A DNA stretch of 64,000 bases, taken from NCBI RefSeq assembly GCF_937988725.1, contig NZ_CALKHS010000010.1:1054001-1118000 (forward strand). The letters run 5' to 3'. A program made the position numbers and the translations under genes. Below the pieces are notes generated by a model. That model was given only the letters and a program-made list of their open reading frames with translations, was not told the DNA's origin and did not search any database. The DNA is from an uncultured Castellaniella sp. (GTDB lineage Bacteria > Pseudomonadota > Gammaproteobacteria > Burkholderiales > Burkholderiaceae_B). How positions within the stretch are numbered: position 1 is the stretch's first letter; each line of letters begins with the position of its first letter. Positions 22,316 to 31,892 of the stretch are shown here, piece by piece.

Positions 22316-23938
22316 ATGCGCAATCTGAAAATCAGCACCCGACTGACCCTGAGCTTCAGTTTCGTGGTGATCCTGCTGTTGATCCTGTCGGGCATCGGCG
22401 CCTGGCGCATCCTGGACTCGCAGCGGGACAACCGCGAACTGGGCTACCGCCTGCAGACCAACGATCTGCTGCAGCAGCTGACCCGCCAGGTCGGCATCAA
22501 CGCCAATCAGACCCAGGCCACCCTGGCGGCGGACCCGGACACGCTGCGCAAGCTGAAGGCCTCGATCCAGGCATCCGACGAACAGGCGCGGAAAATCAGC
22601 CGCCAGCTGGCCGACCTGCTGAACGGCCCGGAATCCGCCGCCCTGCTGCAACAGGCGGCGCAGGACCGGGCCGCCTACCTGCAAAGCCGCAACCAGGCCT
22701 TCAAGGACCTGGACGGCGGCAACTATGGCGAAGCCGACGCCTTCTTCAATCAGCAACTGCCGAAGATGACGGCGGGCTATCTGGCGCGGATCGACCAGTT
22801 GTCGCAACGCCAGAACGATTCCGTGCAGCAGCTGTTCGACCAGAGCGCCCGGTCCAGCGAACTGGGGCTGGCCGTCCTGGCCATCGCCACCTTGCTGGCC
22901 CTGATCCTGGCGCCGCTGTTCGCCTGGCGCGTCACCCGGTCCATCATCCGGCCGCTGCGCCATGCCGTCAGCCTCGCGGGCGCCGTGGCGCAACGCCGGC
23001 TGACCGTGCGCATCCGCGCCCAGGGCCGCGATGAAATCGGCGAACTGCTGACGGCGCTGGGCGCCATGGCCGACAATCTGCGCCAGGCCGTGGGAGAAGT
23101 GCGCGGCAGTTCCAACGCCATCGCGACAGCCTCCGCGCAGATCACGGAAGGCAACCTGGATCTATCGTCGCGCACCGAACAGCAGGCCGGCTCCCTGGCG
23201 CAGACCGCCGCCACCATGGAAGAAATCACCGCCACCGTGCGCCAGAACGCCGACAACGCCCAGCAGGCCAACACCCTGGCGGCGGCCGCCGCCAGGACCG
23301 CGGGCAACGGCGGCGCCCTGGTCGCCGAACTGGTGGGCACCATGGGCGAGATCAACAGCAAGTCCCAGCAGGTCGCCGACATCATCGGCGTGATCGATTC
23401 CATCGCCTTCCAGACCAACATCCTGGCGCTGAACGCCGCTGTCGAGGCCGCCCGCGCCGGCGAACAGGGCCGCGGCTTCGCCGTGGTCGCCGCCGAAGTC
23501 CGGGCGCTGGCCCAGCGGTCGGCCGGCGCCGCCAAGGAAATCAAGGCCCTGATCGACACCTCCGTCGAAGCCACCGCCAAGGGCAACGAGCAGGCCGCCC
23601 GCGCCGGCGCCACCATGAAGAACATCGTCGACAGCATCAATCGCGTCACCGGCATCATGGGCGAAATCAACGCCGCCAGCCGCGAACAGACCACCGGCAT
23701 CGAGGAAATCAATTCCGCCATGACGCAGATGGACGGCGTCACCCGCCAGAACGCCGGCCTGGTGGAAGCGTCCGCCGCAGCCGCCACCAGCCTGCGCAGG
23801 CAGGCCGACGCCCTGGCCGACCTGGTGGCGACCTTCACGCTGGACGATGAAAATGCCGCGCCCGAAGAAGCCCCCGCGGTCCGACCGGCTGCGGCGATCG
23901 GAGGGCATCCCGGAAAACTCTTGCTTGCGCAGCAATGA
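22316..23938 (+). CDS. Methyl-accepting chemotaxis protein
   Basis: Inner-membrane chemoreceptor (540 aa). TM1 at about residues 11-31, a four-helix-type periplasmic ligand domain (about 32-185), TM2 about 186-207, HAMP, and a signalling domain whose hairpin tip reads IDSIAFQTNILALNAAVEAARAG in the usual place. The C-terminus ends in a short linker without the NWETF-type CheR tether. Divergent from the solute-binding/hybrid-kinase operon; the shared upstream region is 226 nt. Ligand unknown. Confidence 0.93.
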   Translation: MRNLKISTRLTLSFSFVVILLLILSGIGAWRILDSQRDNRELGYRLQTNDLLQQLTRQVGINANQTQATLAADPDTLRKLKASIQASDEQARKISRQLADLLNGPESAALLQQAAQDRAAYLQSRNQAFKDLDGGNYGEADAFFNQQLPKMTAGYLARIDQLSQRQNDSVQQLFDQSARSSELGLAVLAIATLLALILAPLFAWRVTRSIIRPLRHAVSLAGAVAQRRLTVRIRAQGRDEIGELLTALGAMADNLRQAVGEVRGSSNAIATASAQITEGNLDLSSRTEQQAGSLAQTAATMEEITATVRQNADNAQQANTLAAAAARTAGNGGALVAELVGTMGEINSKSQQVADIIGVIDSIAFQTNILALNAAVEAARAGEQGRGFAVVAAEVRALAQRSAGAAKEIKALIDTSVEATAKGNEQAARAGATMKNIVDSINRVTGIMGEINAASREQTTGIEEINSAMTQMDGVTRQNAGLVEASAAAATSLRRQADALADLVATFTLDDENAAPEEAPAVRPAAAIGGHPGKLLLAQQ

Positions 23939-23988
23939 CGCGACCGGGCTGCGGCGACCGGCCCGCCGGGATGGCTGGTCGCCGAAAA

Positions 23989-24030
23989 GCAAGAAACCCG
24001 CGGAATCCAGGATTCATGCGGGTTTCTTGC
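23989..24030. terminator. Bidirectional hairpin between MCP and csp genes
   Basis: Perfect 13-bp inverted repeat GCAAGAAACCCGC / GCGGGTTTCTTGC with a 16-nt loop, between two convergent genes. It contains internal A and T runs but no long T tail on either side. Likely the shared terminator of the chemoreceptor and cold-shock genes. Confidence 0.65.
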
Positions 24031-24109
24031 TTGCAATCAGACGGATCCGGTGTTTCGGACGGATCCTTCCGACGGCGTCGGACTGCCTGCCCTCGGGCAG
24101 GCGGTCCGT

Positions 24110-24319
24110 TTAGAGCACGACGACCTGAGTCGCGCAGGGGCCTTTCTGCCCTTGGCCGACCACGAAGGAGACGCGCTGGTTCTCTTCGAGAGTCTTGTGG
24201 CCCGTGCCCTGAATTTCGCTGAAGTGAACGAAGAGGTCCTTGCCGCCGGATTCGGGCGAGATGAACCCGAAGCCTTTGTCATTGTTGAACCACTTCACGA
24301 TACCGGTTTCTGTTTTCAA
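24110..24319 (-). CDS. cspA: Cold-shock domain protein
   Basis: Small nucleic-acid-binding protein (69 aa). RNP1 (KGFGFI) and RNP2 (LFVHFSEI) are intact. The start codon appears to be TTG at 24317-24319, preceded by AGGA at 6 nt; no in-frame ATG gives a full N-terminus, which in the family begins just before GIVKWFN. Acts as an RNA chaperone. The region upstream (24,320-24,474) would hold its leader, but I saw no clear cold-box. Confidence 0.9.
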   Translation of the reverse strand: MKTETGIVKWFNNDKGFGFISPESGGKDLFVHFSEIQGTGHKTLEENQRVSFVVGQGQKGPCATQVVVL

Positions 24320-24474
24320 TGTAAGTCCTAAATATAGAAGGGAAAGATGCCCCCCTGAAACTATGCAGGTCGGCGCTCCATAAGGCCAGCGATGTTACCA
24401 AATAACACGCCGCGACGACGAGCTGCAACAGCGACTCCGGAAACATCATTCCGGATGCCGCTGGACCCGCCGAA

Positions 24475-24516
24475 AGCAAAAAACCCGCAAGACTGGATGT
24501 CTACGCGGGTTTTGCT
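24475..24516 (-). terminator. Hairpin terminator after tRNA-Leu
   Basis: Inverted repeat AGCAAAAAACCCGC / GCGGGTTTTGCT with a 16-nt loop; on the minus strand it ends in a T-rich run. It lies 51 nt past the 3' end of the tRNA-Leu gene. The stem closely resembles the hairpin at 23,989-24,030 on the other side of the csp gene. Confidence 0.6.
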
Positions 24517-24567
24517 TTTCGATGTCGGAGGACATCGTACTGAATTGGACTTCCCGATAAAGAGAAG

Positions 24568-24652
24568 TGGTGCCCAGGAGAGGACTCGAACCTCCACACC
24601 TTGCGGCACATGGACCTGAACCATGCGCGTCTACCAATTCCGCCACCTGGGC
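24568..24652 (-). tRNA. tRNA-Leu (CAG anticodon)
   Basis: 85 nt including encoded CCA. Acceptor arms GCCCAGG and CCTGGGC pair fully; the anticodon stem is CATGG/CCATG around loop TTCAGGT, giving anticodon CAG. The T arm carries GGTTCGAGTCC, and a long variable arm is present as expected for class II tRNA-Leu. Confidence 0.96.
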
Positions 24653-24761
24653 ACGGCATAACGTGTATGCTATTGCTTTCGCTGATTCGTGGCGCTTTTT
24701 GTGCGTCGCGTTCAGCGAAGACAGAACTATACAATACATTTTTTTTGGATGCAAACAGCCT

Positions 24762-27206
24762 TTGAAAAAGCGAACCAACAACAACGACAATAACCACGAC
24801 GCTTCCTTCGTGCCTAATGCGGATCTGCCCGCTGACTTCGATCCCAAGGTACCCAGCCGCGAACAGGTGCTCGACGCCCTGCGCCACGCCGACAAACCTC
24901 TGTCTCTAGAAGCCCTGGCCGACACGACCCAGGCCTCGATCCCCCTGTCCACAGGATTCATCCGCCGCATCAAGGCCATGGAACGCGACGGCCAGGTGCG
25001 CTTCAATGCCCAGGGAAGGTTGCAAATATGCAACAACACCGAATTCATCGCCGGTACCGTCCAGGGGCATCGCGACGGCTACGGCTTCCTGATTCCCGAT
25101 GACGGCAGCCGCGACCTGTTCCTGTCCACCCATGAAATGGGCAAGGTCCTGCACGGCGACCGCGTCCGGGTCCGCGCCAGCGGCGAATACCGCGGCCGCC
25201 CCGAAGGCACCATCGTCGAGGTCCTGGAACGCCGCACCGTCAAGCTGGTGGGCCGATTCCTGAAGGAACACGGCGCTTTCGTCGTCGCCCCCGAAGATCA
25301 GCGCATCAAGCACGACATCCTGATTGCCGCCCAGGACACCGCCGGCGCCGAGCCCGGCCAGGTCGTCACGGTGCAGATCATGCGCCAGCCCGCCAGCCAC
25401 ATCCAGCCGCAGGGCCGCATCATCGAAGTGCTGGGCGAAATCGACGACCCCGGCATGGAAATCGAAATCGCCGTGCGCAAATTCGACGTGCCGGTGGATT
25501 TCTCCAAGGACACGCTGCGCCAGCTGGAATCCATTCCGGCCCAGGTGCGCGACGGCGAATACGCCGGACGCGTCGACCTGCGCGACGTGCCCTTCATCAC
25601 CATCGACGGCGAAGACGCCCGCGACTTCGACGACGCCGTGTTCTGCATGGAAGCGGACCTGGGCACCGCCAAGCGCGCCCGCCCCGGCTGGCGGCTGCTG
25701 GTGGCCATCGCCGACGTCAGCCACTACGTGCGCCCGGGCTCCGCCCTGGACGACGACGCCCTGGATCGCGGCACCAGCGTGTATTTCCCGCGCCGGGTGA
25801 TTCCCATGCTGCCCGAAGCCCTGTCCAACGGCATCTGCTCGCTGAACCCGGACGTCGACCGCCTGGTGATGGTCTGCGACATGATGATCCCGGCCGGCGG
25901 CGCCAAGGCCGGCACCGTGGCGGCCTACCAGTTCTACGAAGCCGTCATCCATTCGCACGCCCGCACCACCTACACCGACATCTGGGCCGCGCTGCAGCAG
26001 CCCAAGGGGCCGGCGGCGCAGAACCTGGGCGACCTGTACCCTCACGTGCAGACGGCCTACGAACTGTTCCAGGCCTTCGAACAGGCCCGCCGCGCGCGCG
26101 GGGCCATCGATTTCGACACAGTGGAAACGCGCATCGTCTGCAACCCGCTGGGGCGCATCGAGAAGATCGAGCCCTACACCCGCAACGACGCCCACAAGCT
26201 GATCGAGGAATGCATGCTGGCCGCCAACACCTGCGCGGCCGACTTCATCGTGCGCAACAAGCGCCAGGCGCTGTTCCGCGTGCACGACGGTCCCACCCCC
26301 GAGAAACTGCAGTCGCTGCGCGAGACCCTGCGCCATCTGGGCCTGAGCCTGGACGGCGGCGACGACCCGCAGACCAGCGACTACGCCAAGCTGATCCAGG
26401 CCAGCCGCGCCCGGCCCGATTTCGAGATCATCCAGACCCTGTGCCTGCGGTCGATGCAGCAGGCCATCTACAGTCCGGAACAGACGGGCCACTTCGGCCT
26501 GTCCTACGAACACTACGCGCACTTCACCTCGCCCATCCGCCGTTACCCTGATCTGCTGGTGCACCGCGTCATCCGCGGCATCCTGCACAAGCAGCACTAC
26601 CAGCCGCCGGTCCTGCCGGGCGAACCCGTGGACCCGACCCTGCCGGCCAAGGCCCGCGAACACGATGCCTGGGACGCGCTGGGGGCGCTGCTGTCGGCCC
26701 GCGAACGCCGCGCCGACGACGCCTCGCGCGACGTCCAGGCCTGGCTGAAGTGCTGGTTCGTGCGCGAACGCGTGGGCGAAGTCTTCAGCGGCCGCATCAC
26801 CGGCGTCACCAGTTTCGGGGTGTTCGTCACCCTGGACACCCTGTACGTGGAAGGCCTGGTGCACATTTCCGAACTGGGCAGCGACTACTTCCAGTACAAC
26901 GAGGCCCTGAACGAACTGCGCGGCGAGCGCACGGGATTCCGCTACCAGCTGGGCGACACGCTGCAGGTGCAGGTGTCGCGCGTCGACCTGGAAGCCCGCC
27001 GCATCGACTTCCGCCTGGTGCGGGGCGAAGACTTCAAATCGCTGCAGGCCGAAATCGAAGGCGATCCGCGCACGACCACGCAGCGGCCGCGCAAAAAGGC
27101 CGCGGGCGCCAAGCCCGCCGCGCTGCGGGGCACCACGGCCCGCCAGCGCCGCGCCGAGGCCAAGCGCGCCAGCCGCCAGGAAACCCCGCGCAAGCGGCGC
27201 GGCTGA
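24762..27206 (+). CDS. rnr: Ribonuclease R
   Basis: 3'-to-5' exoribonuclease of the RNB family (about 814 aa from the start used). Order: N-terminal HTH (about 20-90), cold-shock domains (about 95-250), RNB catalytic core (about 270-610) with the aspartate cluster in TIDGEDARDFDDAV, S1 domain (about 670-755), and a lysine/arginine-rich tail. Start is uncertain: TTG at 24762 gives normal length, but the frame is open further upstream through antisense tRNA-Leu sequence, which cannot be coding. Degrades structured RNA and takes part in rRNA quality control. Confidence 0.93.
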   Translation: MKKRTNNNDNNHDASFVPNADLPADFDPKVPSREQVLDALRHADKPLSLEALADTTQASIPLSTGFIRRIKAMERDGQVRFNAQGRLQICNNTEFIAGTVQGHRDGYGFLIPDDGSRDLFLSTHEMGKVLHGDRVRVRASGEYRGRPEGTIVEVLERRTVKLVGRFLKEHGAFVVAPEDQRIKHDILIAAQDTAGAEPGQVVTVQIMRQPASHIQPQGRIIEVLGEIDDPGMEIEIAVRKFDVPVDFSKDTLRQLESIPAQVRDGEYAGRVDLRDVPFITIDGEDARDFDDAVFCMEADLGTAKRARPGWRLLVAIADVSHYVRPGSALDDDALDRGTSVYFPRRVIPMLPEALSNGICSLNPDVDRLVMVCDMMIPAGGAKAGTVAAYQFYEAVIHSHARTTYTDIWAALQQPKGPAAQNLGDLYPHVQTAYELFQAFEQARRARGAIDFDTVETRIVCNPLGRIEKIEPYTRNDAHKLIEECMLAANTCAADFIVRNKRQALFRVHDGPTPEKLQSLRETLRHLGLSLDGGDDPQTSDYAKLIQASRARPDFEIIQTLCLRSMQQAIYSPEQTGHFGLSYEHYAHFTSPIRRYPDLLVHRVIRGILHKQHYQPPVLPGEPVDPTLPAKAREHDAWDALGALLSARERRADDASRDVQAWLKCWFVRERVGEVFSGRITGVTSFGVFVTLDTLYVEGLVHISELGSDYFQYNEALNELRGERTGFRYQLGDTLQVQVSRVDLEARRIDFRLVRGEDFKSLQAEIEGDPRTTTQRPRKKAAGAKPAALRGTTARQRRAEAKRASRQETPRKRRG

Positions 27207-27292
27207 CGCCCGGGACGCCGCCCGCACTACAATGACCGGCACGACCCGCGCCGCAATGGCGCGGGTCCCTTTGACCGCGCATCAGGAAGACC

Positions 27293-28051
27293 ATGTCATC
27301 CCAACAGATTCTGGCCGGGTTCCACGCCGTGCAGGCGCGCCTGCGCCACGCCCCCGATTCGATCCGAGACGTCTATCTGGACACCAGCCGCCAGGACGCC
27401 CGCATGCAGCGCTGCATCCAGCAACTGGACGCCGCCGGCGTGCGCTGGCACGCCGCCGACGCCCAGCGCCTGGATGGACTGGCCCGGGGCGTGCGCCACC
27501 AGGGCATCGTCGCCCTCGCCCAGGCCCGGCCGCTGGCCATCTCGGTCGACGAAGTGCTCGACGACCTGGAAGACCGCAAGGAACCCGCGCTGCTGCTGGT
27601 GCTGGACGGCGTGACCGATCCGCACAACCTGGGCGCCTGCCTGCGCACGGCCGACGCCGCCGGGGTGCATGCCGTCATCGCCCCCAAGGACCGCGCCGTG
27701 GGCCTGAACACCACGGTGCAGCGCGTGGCCTGCGGCGCAGCGGACACCGTCCCCTACCTGATGGTCACCAACCTGGCCCGCACCCTGCGGGCGCTGCGCG
27801 AACGCGACGTCTGGCTGGTCGGCACGGACGACGCCGCCGGCCACAGCCTGCATCGGGTCGACGCACGCCGTCCCATGGCCTGGGTCATGGGCGCCGAGGG
27901 CGAAGGCATGCGCCGCCTGACGCGGGAAACCTGCGACGAACTCGTCTCCATCCCCATGCAGGGTTCGGTCGAAAGCCTGAACGTCAGCGTCGCCAGCGCC
28001 GTCTGCCTGTACGAAACCGTGCGCCAGCGCCTGAGCCCGGCAGGCGCATAA
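27293..28051 (+). CDS. rlmB: 23S rRNA (guanosine-2251-2'-O)-methyltransferase RlmB
   Basis: SpoU/TrmH-family methyltransferase (252 aa). N-terminal substrate-binding domain (about 1-85) and a SPOUT knot domain with motif 1 LDGVTDPHNLGACLRTADA, motif 2 MGAEGEGMRRL and motif 3 IPMQGSVESLNVSVA. Placement directly after rnr is the same as in many gamma- and beta-proteobacteria, which supports RlmB over other SpoU members. Confidence 0.94.
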   Translation: MSSQQILAGFHAVQARLRHAPDSIRDVYLDTSRQDARMQRCIQQLDAAGVRWHAADAQRLDGLARGVRHQGIVALAQARPLAISVDEVLDDLEDRKEPALLLVLDGVTDPHNLGACLRTADAAGVHAVIAPKDRAVGLNTTVQRVACGAADTVPYLMVTNLARTLRALRERDVWLVGTDDAAGHSLHRVDARRPMAWVMGAEGEGMRRLTRETCDELVSIPMQGSVESLNVSVASAVCLYETVRQRLSPAGA

Positions 28052-28085
28052 TCCAGCATCCATCCTTCACTTCCGCTACACGTCC

Positions 28086-29324
28086 ATGTCCAACACCGGC
28101 TTCACCTCGCAGATCGTTCACTACGGCCACTGCGCCGACTCCGAATACGGGGCCGTGCACGCGGCGGTCCATCCGTCCACGGAATACACCTACGACGACG
28201 CCCACGAGCTGGCCGCGGTCTTCCAGAACCGCAAGAAAGGCTATACCTACGGCCGCACCGGCACGCCAACCACCGCCGCCCTGGAAGCCCAGGTCACCGC
28301 CATGGAGCAAGGCATCGGCACGGTCGCATTCGCCACCGGCATGGCGGCCCTGAACGCCGTGTTCTTCGCGCTGCTGCGCCACGGCGACCACCTGGTCGCC
28401 AGCAAGTACATCTTCGGCAACACCAACAGCCTGCTGATGACGCTGGAAAACTTCGGCGTCGAGATCACCCTGGTGGACGCGACGGACGCGGCCCGGGTGC
28501 AGGCCGCCCTGCGTCCCAACACCCGCATGGTGTTCGTGGAAACCATCGCCAATCCGGGCACCCAGATCGCCGACCTGAAAGCCATCGGCGACATCTGCCA
28601 GGCGCACAAGCTGGTCTACGTGGTGGACAGCACCCTGTCCTCGCCCTACCTGCGCCCGAGCCGCGACTTCGGCGCCTCGCTGGTCGTCAACTCCCTGTCC
28701 AAGCACATCGGCGGCCACGGCAACGCCCTGGGCGGGGCCGTCACCCAGACCGGCCTGTACGACTGGGCCGACTTCCCCCATATCTACGAACAGTACCGCA
28801 AGGACGATTCGCACACCTGGGGCCTGCTGCAGATCAAGAAGAAAGGCCTGCGCGACATGGGCGGCACCTTGTCCTCCGACGTCGCCCATCGCCTGTCGGC
28901 CGGCGCCGAGACCATCGCCCTGCGCATGGACCGCATCTGCGGCAACGCCCTGGCGCTGGCCCGTTTCCTGGAAAGCCATCCGCTGGTCGAACGGGTGCAG
29001 TATCCGGGCCTGGCCAGCCACCCGCAGCACCAGCGGTCCGCGGAATTCTTCGGCGGCCGCCATGGCGGCCTGCTGGGCGTCGTCCTGAAGGACCACGTCG
29101 ACGTCTTCGATTGCCTGAACCGGCTGCGCGTCGCGGCGCTGGCCACGCACCTGGGCGACAACCGCACGCTGGTGCTGCCCGCCGCCCACACCATCTACTA
29201 CGAGATGGGCCCGGAACGCCGCGCCCTGATGGGCATCCCGGACGCTTTCCTGCGCATCTCCGTCGGAATCGAGGAAGAAGCCGATCTGATCGGCGATTTT
29301 GCGCAGGCCCTGGAAAATCGTTGA
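28086..29324 (+). CDS. Cys/Met metabolism PLP-dependent enzyme (cystathionine gamma-synthase family)
   Basis: PLP enzyme of sulfur amino-acid metabolism (412 aa). The PLP-binding lysine is in VNSLSKHIGGHGNALGG; the phosphate-binding part is FATGMAALNAVF and the YGRTGTPTT motif is near residue 55. Starts 34 nt after rlmB and may be cotranscribed. The exact reaction (cystathionine gamma-synthase, gamma-lyase or O-acylhomoserine sulfhydrylase) cannot be assigned from motifs alone. Confidence 0.88.
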   Translation: MSNTGFTSQIVHYGHCADSEYGAVHAAVHPSTEYTYDDAHELAAVFQNRKKGYTYGRTGTPTTAALEAQVTAMEQGIGTVAFATGMAALNAVFFALLRHGDHLVASKYIFGNTNSLLMTLENFGVEITLVDATDAARVQAALRPNTRMVFVETIANPGTQIADLKAIGDICQAHKLVYVVDSTLSSPYLRPSRDFGASLVVNSLSKHIGGHGNALGGAVTQTGLYDWADFPHIYEQYRKDDSHTWGLLQIKKKGLRDMGGTLSSDVAHRLSAGAETIALRMDRICGNALALARFLESHPLVERVQYPGLASHPQHQRSAEFFGGRHGGLLGVVLKDHVDVFDCLNRLRVAALATHLGDNRTLVLPAAHTIYYEMGPERRALMGIPDAFLRISVGIEEEADLIGDFAQALENR

Positions 29325-29423
29325 ATCCCCCGCCCGGAACGCCCCACGCTCCGGGAATACCCATATTGATATAAACATTTTTAACAAACATCAGGAAATA
29401 CGCGGGTCTTCAGCGGTTTTCTC

Positions 29424-29453
29424 TTGACACTGCGGGCCATTCGAAGGCTTAAT
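29424..29453 (+). promoter_or_regulatory. Probable sigma-70 promoter of the HU gene
   Basis: A perfect TTGACA (29,424-29,429) followed after 18 nt by CTTAAT (29,448-29,453, 4 of 6 to TATAAT). It lies about 145 nt before the HU start codon, leaving a long leader. Confidence 0.5.
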
Positions 29454-29597
29454 ACGCCTTAGCCACCAAAGCCGGCCGGGTCCCGACACCCCACAGTGCG
29501 GTCCTGGGCAGCACCGCCGGCAGCCATGGCAGACACGTCCATCAAACGACCCGGTGGTCTCCACCGAGCGACAATAAACCTCAGGGGTATTTTGTAA

Positions 29598-29870
29598 ATG
29601 AACAAGACCGAGCTGATCGAGCACATTTCCTCCAAGACCGATCTCTCCAAGGCCGACGTCGGTCGTGCCCTGGAAGCCTTTGTCGGCGCCGTGAAGACCA
29701 CCCTGAAGAAGAAAGGGTCGGTCACGCTGGTCGGCTTCGGCACCTTTGCCGTGTCCGAGCGCGCCGCCCGTACCGGCCGCAACCCGCGCACCGGCGAAGC
29801 CATCAAGATCAAGAAGGCCCGCGTGCCGAAGTTCCGTCCGGGCAAGGCCCTGAAGGACGCCGTCAACTGA
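29598..29870 (+). CDS. hupB: DNA-binding protein HU
   Basis: Histone-like nucleoid protein (90 aa). Starts MNKTELIEHIS; the DNA-binding arm carries GFGTFAVSERAARTGRNP with the intercalating proline. Full length and typical of HU-beta. Single gene with its own upstream promoter and a strong terminator directly after the stop. Confidence 0.96.
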   Translation: MNKTELIEHISSKTDLSKADVGRALEAFVGAVKTTLKKKGSVTLVGFGTFAVSERAARTGRNPRTGEAIKIKKARVPKFRPGKALKDAVN

Positions 29871-29886
29871 TCGGCTTTCCCGCATG

Positions 29887-29917
29887 AAAAAGGCCACCGC
29901 AGTCCGGTGGCCTTTTT
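29887..29917 (+). terminator. Rho-independent terminator of the HU gene
   Basis: Stem AAAAAGGCCACCG / CGGTGGCCTTTTT with a 5-nt loop and a T run, starting 17 nt after the HU stop. It lies just upstream of the kef-type gene. Confidence 0.9.
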
Positions 29918-29953
29918 CGTTTCTCTTCCTCCCTCATCGGCAAGGAATACGAC

Positions 29954-31762
29954 ATGGCAACCGGAACAGATGCGGGCCAGCTGATCGGCGTGGTCACGCT
30001 GCTGGGCGCCGCCGTCGTGGCGGTGCCGCTGTTCAAGCGCCTCGGCCTGGGCTCCGTGCTGGGCTACCTGGCGGCCGGGCTGGCCATCGGCCCCTACGGC
30101 CTGGGCCTGGTGACCGACACCGAGACCATCCTCAACGTGGCCCAGCTGGGCGTGGTGATGTTCCTCTTCATCATCGGGCTGGGGATGAAGCCATCGCACC
30201 TGTGGGGCCTGCGCCGGCAGATCTTCGGACTCGGCAGCATGCAGGCCGTGCTGTGCGCCACTCTGCTCACCGGCGTGGGCATCGCGCTCGGCTTCCCGTG
30301 GCGGATGGCCTTCGTCAGCGGCGCGGGCTTCGTGCTGACGTCCACCGCCATCGTCATGCAGGTGCTGGCCGAACGCGGCGACATCCTGGCGCCGCGAGGG
30401 CAGCGCATCGTGTCCATCCTGCTGTTCGAAGACCTGCTGATCGTGCCCCTGCTGGCGGCGGTGGCCTTTCTCGCGCCGGGCGATGCCGCACCGGCGGCCG
30501 CGTCGCCGCTATGGCAGCGCGTCGGCCTGGGCCTGCTGTCGCTGGGCGCGCTGGTGGCGGCGGGACTGTGGCTGCTCAACCCCCTGTTCCGCGTGCTGGC
30601 CAAGGCCAAGGCGCGCGAGGTCATGACGGCCGCCGCGCTGCTGGTGGTGCTGGGGGCCGCGCTGCTGATGGAACTCGGCGGCCTGTCCATGGCCATGGGC
30701 GCGTTCGTCGCCGGCGTGCTGCTGTCCGAATCGTCCTTCCGCCACCAGCTGGAAGCCGACGTCGAGCCATTCCGGGGTCTGCTGCTGGGGCTGTTCTTCC
30801 TGGGCGTGGGCATGGCGCTCGACCTGGACGTGGTGTCGCTCGACTGGCGGCTCATCGGCCTGGGCGTGATCGCGCTGATGCTGGCCAAGGCCCTGTGCGT
30901 CTATCTCGCCGCGCGGCTGGCCCGCGGCAGCCGCGCCGACGCCATCGACCGCGCCGCCCTGATGGCGCAAGGCGGGGAATTCGCCTTCGTGCTGTTCGCC
31001 GAAGCGCTCAGGCTCAAGGTCATCAGCCCCGAGGTCAACGCCGACATGTCGGCGATCATCGTGCTCTCGATGGCCTTGACGCCGCTCGTGGGGGCCGTCC
31101 ACAAGCGCTACGCCCGCGCCGAGGCCGCGACGCTGGACGGCGTGGAAACCCCGCAGGACCTGCGCGGCAAGGTGCTCATCATCGGCTTCGGCCGCGTGGG
31201 ACAGATCGCCAGCCAGGGGCCGCTGGCCAAGGGCGCCGAACTCTCCATCATCGACAACGACCCCGACGTGATCCGCAATGCCGCGCGCTACGGCTTCAAG
31301 GTCTACTTCGGCGACGGCGCCCGCGCCGACGTGCTGCGTTCCGCCGGCGCGCGGCATGCCAGCGTCATCCTGGTCTGCGTCGACGACCCGGTCGCCGCCA
31401 CGCGCATCGTCGAGAACGCCCGGCGCGAATGCCTGCACACCCGCCTGATCGTGCGCGCCTTCGACCGCGAGCACGCCCTGGAACTGGTCCGGCTCGACGC
31501 CGACGACGTGGTGCGCGAAACCTTCGAGTCGGCGCTGCTGATGGGACGCCAGGCGGTGCTGGCCCTGGGCGCCACGGACCAGGAGGCCGACGAACTGGTC
31601 GGCGAAGTGCGCGACCGCGACGCCGAGCGCTTCGCCCTGGAGACCGCCGGCGGCACCTTCGCCGGACGCGCCCTGGTGCTGGGCAACATCGACCGCATCG
31701 ATCCGCCGCGCCACGATAGAAAACCGGCTTCGACACCGGCCATGGCGGACGACGAGGCCTGA
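29954..31762 (+). CDS. Kef/RosB-type monovalent cation:proton antiporter (CPA2) with TrkA-N domain
   Basis: Inner-membrane potassium/proton antiporter (602 aa). About 12 hydrophobic segments fill residues 8-390, including GAGFVLTSTAIVMQVLAERG and LLFEDLLIVPLLA (family charged residues). A cytoplasmic RCK/TrkA-N domain follows at about 400-520, with nucleotide-binding GFGRVGQ. AAGGA precedes the ATG. KefB/KefC of enteric bacteria respond to glutathione adducts; no ancillary KefF/KefG gene is adjacent, so regulation is unknown. Confidence 0.92.
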   Translation: MATGTDAGQLIGVVTLLGAAVVAVPLFKRLGLGSVLGYLAAGLAIGPYGLGLVTDTETILNVAQLGVVMFLFIIGLGMKPSHLWGLRRQIFGLGSMQAVLCATLLTGVGIALGFPWRMAFVSGAGFVLTSTAIVMQVLAERGDILAPRGQRIVSILLFEDLLIVPLLAAVAFLAPGDAAPAAASPLWQRVGLGLLSLGALVAAGLWLLNPLFRVLAKAKAREVMTAAALLVVLGAALLMELGGLSMAMGAFVAGVLLSESSFRHQLEADVEPFRGLLLGLFFLGVGMALDLDVVSLDWRLIGLGVIALMLAKALCVYLAARLARGSRADAIDRAALMAQGGEFAFVLFAEALRLKVISPEVNADMSAIIVLSMALTPLVGAVHKRYARAEAATLDGVETPQDLRGKVLIIGFGRVGQIASQGPLAKGAELSIIDNDPDVIRNAARYGFKVYFGDGARADVLRSAGARHASVILVCVDDPVAATRIVENARRECLHTRLIVRAFDREHALELVRLDADDVVRETFESALLMGRQAVLALGATDQEADELVGEVRDRDAERFALETAGGTFAGRALVLGNIDRIDPPRHDRKPASTPAMADDEA

Positions 31763-31816
31763 TATAATGCGCCCCTGCGCCCTGGCGCACCGCCGGGGTC
31801 GCGCAAGACGGCATCC

Positions 31817-31892
31817 GGGTGCTTAGCTCAGTTGGTAGAGCGGCGCCTTTACACGGCGTAGGTCGGGGGTTCGAGCCCCTCAGCACCCACCA
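31817..31892 (+). tRNA. tRNA-Val (TAC anticodon)
   Basis: 76 nt including CCA. Acceptor GGGTGCT pairs with AGCACCC; D arm GCTCAGTTGGTAGAGC; anticodon stem GCGCC/GGCGT around TTTACAC gives anticodon TAC; T arm GGGGGTTCGAGCCCC. Confidence 0.96.

Noticed and set aside
24567..24761. N-terminal extension of RNase R by about 65 residues
   Set aside because: That part is the antisense of tRNA-Leu and its promoter, so it is unlikely to be translated.
24906..27242. 778-codon minus-strand frame opposite RNase R
   Set aside because: No recognisable domain; RNase R on the other strand is intact.
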